Positions 7,571 to 10,722 of a stretch of 10,722 nucleotides of DNA are shown one piece after another. The translations under genes were made by a program, and so were the position numbers. Source of the DNA: Candidatus Babelota bacterium (GTDB lineage: Bacteria; JAGOBX01); assembly GCA_017999075.1 (NCBI GenBank), contig JAGOBX010000080.1, positions 1-10,722 of the forward strand, written 5' to 3'. Position 1 is the stretch's first letter; each line of letters opens with the position of its first letter. Under the pieces are notes generated by a model, which saw only the letters and a list, made by a program, of their open reading frames with translations, ran no database searches and was not told the origin of the DNA.

Positions 7571-7807
7571 ATGAGCGAAATCGCTGATAAAGTAAAAAAA
7601 ATTATTCAAGAACAATTAGATGTTGAAGAATCTCAGATTACCGAAAACGCTTCATTTATTGAAGATTTGGGCGCTGATTCTCTTGATCAAGCAGAACTGA
7701 TAATGGCTCTTGAAGAAGAACTTGATATCGATATTCCTGACGAAGAAGCGGAAAAACTTACTACCGTAGGTTCCGCAATCAAATATATCGAAGAAAAATT
7801 GGCGTAA
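7571..7807 (+). CDS. acpP: Acyl carrier protein
   Basis: 78-aa acidic acyl carrier protein that carries growing fatty-acyl chains on a 4'-phosphopantetheine arm for type II fatty acid synthesis in the cytoplasm. The arm attaches to Ser37 in the [20 protein letters not shown] signature on helix II. The rest, [23 protein letters not shown], is the normal helix III/IV end. The Asp-Ser-Leu-Asp core is intact; the following QAEL replaces the common TVEL. The start is ATG 7571, chosen for the seven-base spacing from the AGGAGG Shine-Dalgarno; ATG 7568 would only add one Met. Its own strong promoter lies upstream and terminator-like hairpins follow, so it appears monocistronic. In many bacteria acpP sits between fabG and fabF, but neither is here. 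A carrier protein for a secondary pathway is possible, but the sequence and strong expression signals favour the housekeeping AcpP. Confidence 0.96.
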   Translation: MSEIADKVKKIIQEQLDVEESQITENASFIEDLGADSLDQAELIMALEEELDIDIPDEEAEKLTTVGSAIKYIEEKLA

Positions 7808-7882
7808 ATAAAAAATTTTTATTTTTAACTTATATTGATTTTTTATTTTAACAATAAGAGCACAGTATATTTTAAAAATTAC

Positions 7883-7915
7883 AATTTCATAATTATTTTA
7901 TGAAATTATTTTTTT
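7883..7915 (+). terminator. AT-rich intrinsic terminator downstream of acpP
   Basis: AATTTCATAA (7883-7892) and TTATGAAATT (7898-7907) are a perfect 10-bp inverted repeat with a 5-base loop, followed on the plus strand by A and a run of T (7909-7915). The stem has only one G-C pair, so it is weak alone. A second, stronger hairpin starts seven bases further on. Confidence 0.5.
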
Positions 7916-7921
7916 AATTTC

Positions 7922-7986
7922 AAGCGGAAGTATATCAATCTAATCATAATGGGTTATATTGAATAAAAACTTCCGCTTTTATTTTT
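7922..7986 (+). terminator. Second terminator-like hairpin in the acpP-mscS spacer
   Basis: AAGCGGAAGT (7922-7931) pairs perfectly with ACTTCCGCTT (7969-7978), followed by TTATTTTTT on the plus strand; the minus-strand exit has no U-run. The 37-nt interior forms a further imperfect stem (7933-7943 with 7954-7965, one bulge and one mismatch). It probably ends the acpP transcript and insulates mscS. The architecture, a G+C-containing outer stem with an A+U inner stem, matches the hairpin after ilvE. Confidence 0.7.
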
Positions 7987-7998
7987 TATATCAAAAAA

Positions 7999-8028
7999 TT
8001 ACAGCTAATTCCATAAAATATTTATCAT
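7999..8028 (+). promoter_or_regulatory. Weak candidate promoter for the mscS-ribD-queD run
   Basis: TATCAT (8023-8028, 5/6) lies 18 bases after TTACAG (7999-8004, poor -35). It sits after the acpP terminators and about 29 bases before the mscS ATG, where a promoter is needed if those terminators work. The match itself is weak. Confidence 0.25.
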
Positions 8029-8056
8029 AACATAACAAAATAAATTAAGGTATGAA

Positions 8057-9352
8057 ATGAAAACGGAAAATTTTTTAAGTAATATTTATTTAGGCATAGA
8101 AGTAAAAGATATGCTTACAGCATTTATAATTATTGTATTAGCTTTTATCATTTCAAAAATATTCAGATATATTCTTATAAATAAACTTGCAAAACTTGCT
8201 GATTTCACTGAAACTGATTTTGACAACCAGCTAATACAAAAATTGGAAAAACCATTAGGTAATTATATAATATTATTCGGAATATCTTTTTCTAAAACCT
8301 TCATAATTTTTCAAAATTCTTTCGACACTTTCGCGACAAACACAATAACTTCTTTAATGATAATAAATACCGCATATCTTGCAATCAGCATTTGCGGTTT
8401 ATTTACAAAATTATTGATCCCTGTTGTAAATAAAACTAAAATTAAACTTGACGATGATATCCTTAGTTTTATAGATAAATCGATTAAAATATTTATAATT
8501 ATAATCACATCTGTCATAGTTATTGACAATTATTTTATTTTTTCCGAAAAAACTAATACTGTTGTAAATAAAATTTTTGTAATGTTCATCACGATAAATG
8601 TAATTTATATCTTATTTAAAATGACAGATATTTTTATAAAAATGATGGTTCCTTTTGTTGAAAGAACTCATTCAAAACTCGATGATCAGCTTCTTCCTAT
8701 ATTAAGCAAAATAATAAAAACATCTGTTATTATCGTAGGTGTGTTAACAATTTTAAAAAACCTCGGTTATGATGTTTCAGCGCTTCTGGCAGGTCTTGGC
8801 ATAGGAGGTCTGGCATTTGCTCTTGCGGCAAAAGACACATTAGCAAATTTTTTCGGTTCAATAGTCGTATTTACTGACCAACCCTTTCAAATAGGAGATA
8901 GAATTACAATAAACAATAATGACGGCGTTGTTCTTGATGTGGGATTAAGAAGCACTAAATTAAAAACTGCTAAAGGCACTGAAATTACAATTCCTAACAG
9001 TGAAATAGCTAATTCAAGCATAGAAAATTTTTCTCGAAAATCATCAAGAAAAGTTGTTGCCAAACTTGGGTTGGACTATTCTTCTTCAACTCAAAAAATT
9101 GATGAAGCTATTAAAATAGTTAAAAATATTTTGTTGCAAGAAGAAAAAACAGAAAAAGATTTTCAAGTTTATTTTTCTGATTTCGGGGATTTTTCTTTAA
9201 ACATAAGTATTATCTATTGGCTTAATGAGGAAGATTTCACAAAATATTCGGAAATATTAACAGTAATTAATCAAAAAATAAAGAATAAACTTCAAGAAGC
9301 CGGAATTGAATTTGCCTATCCTACTCAAACATTATTTGTTAAAAAATATTAA
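8057..9352 (+). CDS. MscS-family mechanosensitive ion channel with extended N-terminal membrane region
   Basis: 431-aa inner-membrane protein, clearly longer than E. coli MscS (286 aa). The pore helix and start of the beta domain are unmistakable: Gly/Ala-rich SALLAGLGIGGLAFALAAKD (241-260), then TLANFFGSIVVFTDQPFQIGDRI and a beta domain ending around TIPNSEIANSSIENFSR. The C-terminal alpha/beta vestibule ends in FAYPTQTLFV, typical of the family. Before the pore lie several hydrophobic segments (about 19-38, 66-86, 96-121, 142-160, 172-195, 217-234). Three pre-pore units resemble one another (see findings). Such channels open under membrane tension and release solutes during hypo-osmotic shock; which ions pass cannot be told. 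ATG 8057 has AAGG six bases upstream; ATG 8052 is out of frame and stops after two codons. It is the first gene of a plus-strand run and ends 10 bp before ribD. It could belong to a YnaI/YbdG-like subgroup, but I cannot assign one. Confidence 0.93.
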   Translation: MKTENFLSNIYLGIEVKDMLTAFIIIVLAFIISKIFRYILINKLAKLADFTETDFDNQLIQKLEKPLGNYIILFGISFSKTFIIFQNSFDTFATNTITSLMIINTAYLAISICGLFTKLLIPVVNKTKIKLDDDILSFIDKSIKIFIIIITSVIVIDNYFIFSEKTNTVVNKIFVMFITINVIYILFKMTDIFIKMMVPFVERTHSKLDDQLLPILSKIIKTSVIIVGVLTILKNLGYDVSALLAGLGIGGLAFALAAKDTLANFFGSIVVFTDQPFQIGDRITINNNDGVVLDVGLRSTKLKTAKGTEITIPNSEIANSSIENFSRKSSRKVVAKLGLDYSSSTQKIDEAIKIVKNILLQEEKTEKDFQVYFSDFGDFSLNISIIYWLNEEDFTKYSEILTVINQKIKNKLQEAGIEFAYPTQTLFVKKY

Positions 9353-9362
9353 TAACTGTATT

Positions 9363-10493
9363 ATGTTTAATAATATATATAACGATGAAAAATTTATGCG
9401 AATCGCTCTTAAAGAAGCCGAAAAAGGCAAAGGGTTAACGTATCCAAATCCGGCAGTCGGCGCAATAATAGTAAACAAAGGAAAAATTTTATCATCAGGC
9501 TGGCATAAAAAATCAGGAAATCCCCACGCTGAAGTCGAAGCAATAAAGTCGTTAAATTTTAAAATTCCTCCCAACTCGGAGTTATATGTAACTTTAGAGC
9601 CTTGCAGTCATTTCGGCAAAACTCCGCCTTGTGCAAATCTGATTGTAAAACATAATTTCAAACGCGTTGTAATCGGAATACTTGATCCTAATCCATTAGT
9701 GAACGGTAAAGGAAAAAAAATTTTAGAACAGGCAGGCATAAAGGTTTCAACCGGCATTCGGCAGGAAGAATGTTATAAGATAAATGAAGATTTTTTTTAT
9801 GCCATAAAAAATAAACTTCCATTTATTACAGTTAAATGCGCGCTGACTTTGGATGGAAAAATTGCAAGCTTAACCGGAGATTCAAAATGGATTTCAAATG
9901 AAAAAAGCAGAACTTTCAGTCATTATCTTCGTAAAATCAATTCTGCAATTATGGTGGGAGCAAATACTGTAAAAACCGACAATCCTTCTTTAGACATAAG
10001 ATTGTATAAAAATAAGTATAAACAAAATACCAATATTATAGTTATTGACCCTAATTTTGAAACTTTGGAAAACAGCAACATATTAAAAAATAATCCCCCA
10101 GAAAAAATTTTTGTAGTTATAAATAAATCTGACAAAAAAATACAGAAACAAAAATTATTTTTATCAAAAAAAATTAATTTGTTAAAATTTGAAATCGACA
10201 AAAACGGAATGTTTGATATTAATAATATTATGAAAAAACTATATTCTATCGGTATTAATTCTATTATCGTTGAAGGGGGAGGCACTTTAATACATTCGCT
10301 TTTCAAATCAAATCTTGTTAATAAAATACATTTCATCTATGCACCGAAAATACTCGGTTTCGGGATTCAATGTGTAAATGGATTTTTATCTGAAAAAATT
10401 AATGATTCTATAAAAATCAACAATTGTTCAGTGAGAAAATTTAATGAAGATTTTATGATAACAGGTTATCCTGAATTTAATATTAAAGAGTAA
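9363..10493 (+). CDS. ribD: Bifunctional riboflavin biosynthesis protein RibD (pyrimidine deaminase/reductase)
   Basis: 376-aa enzyme for the second and third steps of riboflavin synthesis: deamination of 2,5-diamino-6-ribosylamino-pyrimidinone phosphate, then NADPH reduction of the ribose. The N-terminal deaminase domain (about 1-145) has YPNPAVGAIIV, the zinc/catalytic motif HAEVEA (His55, Glu57) and PCSHFGKTPPC (Cys81, Cys90). The C-terminal reductase domain (about 150-376) has CALTLDGKIA, TGDSKWISNEKSR, AIMVGANTVKTDNPSLDIR and the NADPH-site block IIVEGGGTLIHSLF. Both halves look intact. I chose ATG 9363 because it gives the usual short lead before FMRIALKEAEKG; an upstream in-frame TTG at 9306 would overlap mscS by 47 bp. 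No Shine-Dalgarno sequence is visible, so translation may depend on coupling with mscS, which ends 10 bp earlier. No ribE, ribBA or ribH follows, and I see no FMN riboswitch upstream. Confidence 0.96.
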   Translation: MFNNIYNDEKFMRIALKEAEKGKGLTYPNPAVGAIIVNKGKILSSGWHKKSGNPHAEVEAIKSLNFKIPPNSELYVTLEPCSHFGKTPPCANLIVKHNFKRVVIGILDPNPLVNGKGKKILEQAGIKVSTGIRQEECYKINEDFFYAIKNKLPFITVKCALTLDGKIASLTGDSKWISNEKSRTFSHYLRKINSAIMVGANTVKTDNPSLDIRLYKNKYKQNTNIIVIDPNFETLENSNILKNNPPEKIFVVINKSDKKIQKQKLFLSKKINLLKFEIDKNGMFDINNIMKKLYSIGINSIIVEGGGTLIHSLFKSNLVNKIHFIYAPKILGFGIQCVNGFLSEKINDSIKINNCSVRKFNEDFMITGYPEFNIKE

Positions 10494-10497
10494 AAAA

Positions 10498-10722
10498 ATG
10501 TTTTTAATAACAAAAATTTTCAAATTTGATTCTGCTCACAATCTTATAAATTATAACGGATTATGCGAGAATATGCACGGCCACACATATTCTCTTGAAG
10601 TAACTTTAAAGGGGTTAAAAAAAAAAGATGGGATGGTGATAGATTTTAATATTGTAAAAAATATAGTTCAAACTGAAATCATTTCCAATATTGATCACAA
10701 ATACTGCCTCTTATAAACATCT
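10498..10722 (+). CDS. queD: 6-carboxy-5,6,7,8-tetrahydropterin synthase (QueD/PTPS family), N-terminal part with premature stop, possibly frameshifted
   Basis: The reading frame from ATG 10498 gives 72 aa to TAA at 10714-10716, against roughly 115-130 aa for the family. What is present is clearly QueD/PTPS-like: FKFDSAHNL with the first zinc His, YNGLCENMHGHTYSLEV with the catalytic-region Cys and the HGH zinc pair, GMVIDFNIVKNIV, and the IDHKY start of the conserved Asp-His motif. The frame then reads CLL and stops, where relatives continue L-N and later P-T-x-E. Shifting back one base at 10704 opens a frame reading LPLINI to the window edge, so a one-base loss or a sequencing error at about 10702-10705 is plausible. 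QueD converts dihydroneopterin triphosphate to 6-carboxytetrahydropterin on the way to queuosine; the 6-pyruvoyl variant is the family alternative. The ATG lies 4 bp after the ribD stop, with a weak AAAGAG (10485-10490) before it. Confidence 0.8.

Noticed and set aside
7801-7830. A-run/T-run palindrome directly after the acpP stop
   Set aside because: Pure A/T pairing of low stability; not convincing as a terminator beside the two better hairpins downstream.
9306-9362. Extended ribD start at TTG 9306 overlapping mscS by 47 bp
   Set aside because: The extra 19 residues have no RibD similarity that I recognise and overlap the conserved FAYPTQTLFV end of MscS.
9353-9362. Search for an FMN riboswitch ahead of ribD
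   Set aside because: Only 10 bases separate mscS and ribD, and none of the conserved RFN-element blocks are visible in the mscS leader.
9923-10336. 137-codon minus-strand frame opposite ribD
   Set aside because: It is antisense to the conserved RibD reductase domain. Its hydrophobic, Phe/Ile/Leu-rich product is what the reverse of Lys/Asn/Glu-rich AT coding DNA gives.
1-10722. Mobile elements, CRISPR arrays, toxin-antitoxin or defence genes, tRNA or rRNA
   Set aside because: No transposase motif, terminal repeats, spaced direct repeats or RNA-gene sequence seen; nearly all of the window is explained by housekeeping genes.

Overview
The window is a compact, strongly A+T-rich piece of bacterial chromosome (about 70% A+T, judged by eye). 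It carries housekeeping and biosynthetic genes. Standard code applies: TGA ends mnmG, and both TAA and TAG are used elsewhere, so this is not a Mycoplasma-type code. An NfnA/SudB-type flavoprotein points to an anaerobe or facultative anaerobe. I cannot fix the phylum. An AT-rich host-associated anaerobe, for example an Endomicrobium-like Elusimicrobiota, would fit, but that is a guess from composition and gene set and not from a marker I can verify.

Layout. The left two thirds are read on the minus strand. From the centre outward they hold gyrA (DNA gyrase A) and ilvE (branched-chain aminotransferase), then a large terminator-like hairpin (3614-3696). Beyond it lie mnmG (tRNA wobble-uridine modification), an orphan SudB/NfnA-type FAD/NAD/[2Fe-2S] reductase subunit, and a Ppx/GppA-family phosphatase that runs off the left edge. 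The right third is read on the plus strand: acpP (acyl carrier protein), two consecutive terminator-like hairpins, then a tight run of an extended MscS-family mechanosensitive channel, ribD (riboflavin biosynthesis) and the start of queD (7-deazaguanine/queuosine pathway). The queD frame stops early, six bases before the window ends.

Control. gyrA and acpP diverge from about 205 bp that hold a good sigma70-type promoter for acpP (TTGACT-16-TATAAT) and a fair one for gyrA (TTGATT-17-TAAAAT). acpP looks monocistronic and has no fab neighbours. Strong Shine-Dalgarno sequences precede acpP, gyrA and ilvE. mnmG, the Ppx/GppA gene and ribD have none that I can see.

Functional links are loose. mnmG and queD both feed tRNA wobble modification. 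ribD and queD both belong to pathways that start from GTP. The flavoprotein, MnmG and RibD share flavin metabolism. I see no mobile element, CRISPR array, tRNA or rRNA, and no convincing new multi-gene system. The points worth a second look are local: the orphan reductase subunit, a changed GyrA box, a three-fold repeat in the MscS N-terminal membrane region, nested terminator hairpins (one perhaps holding a promoter), and the broken queD.
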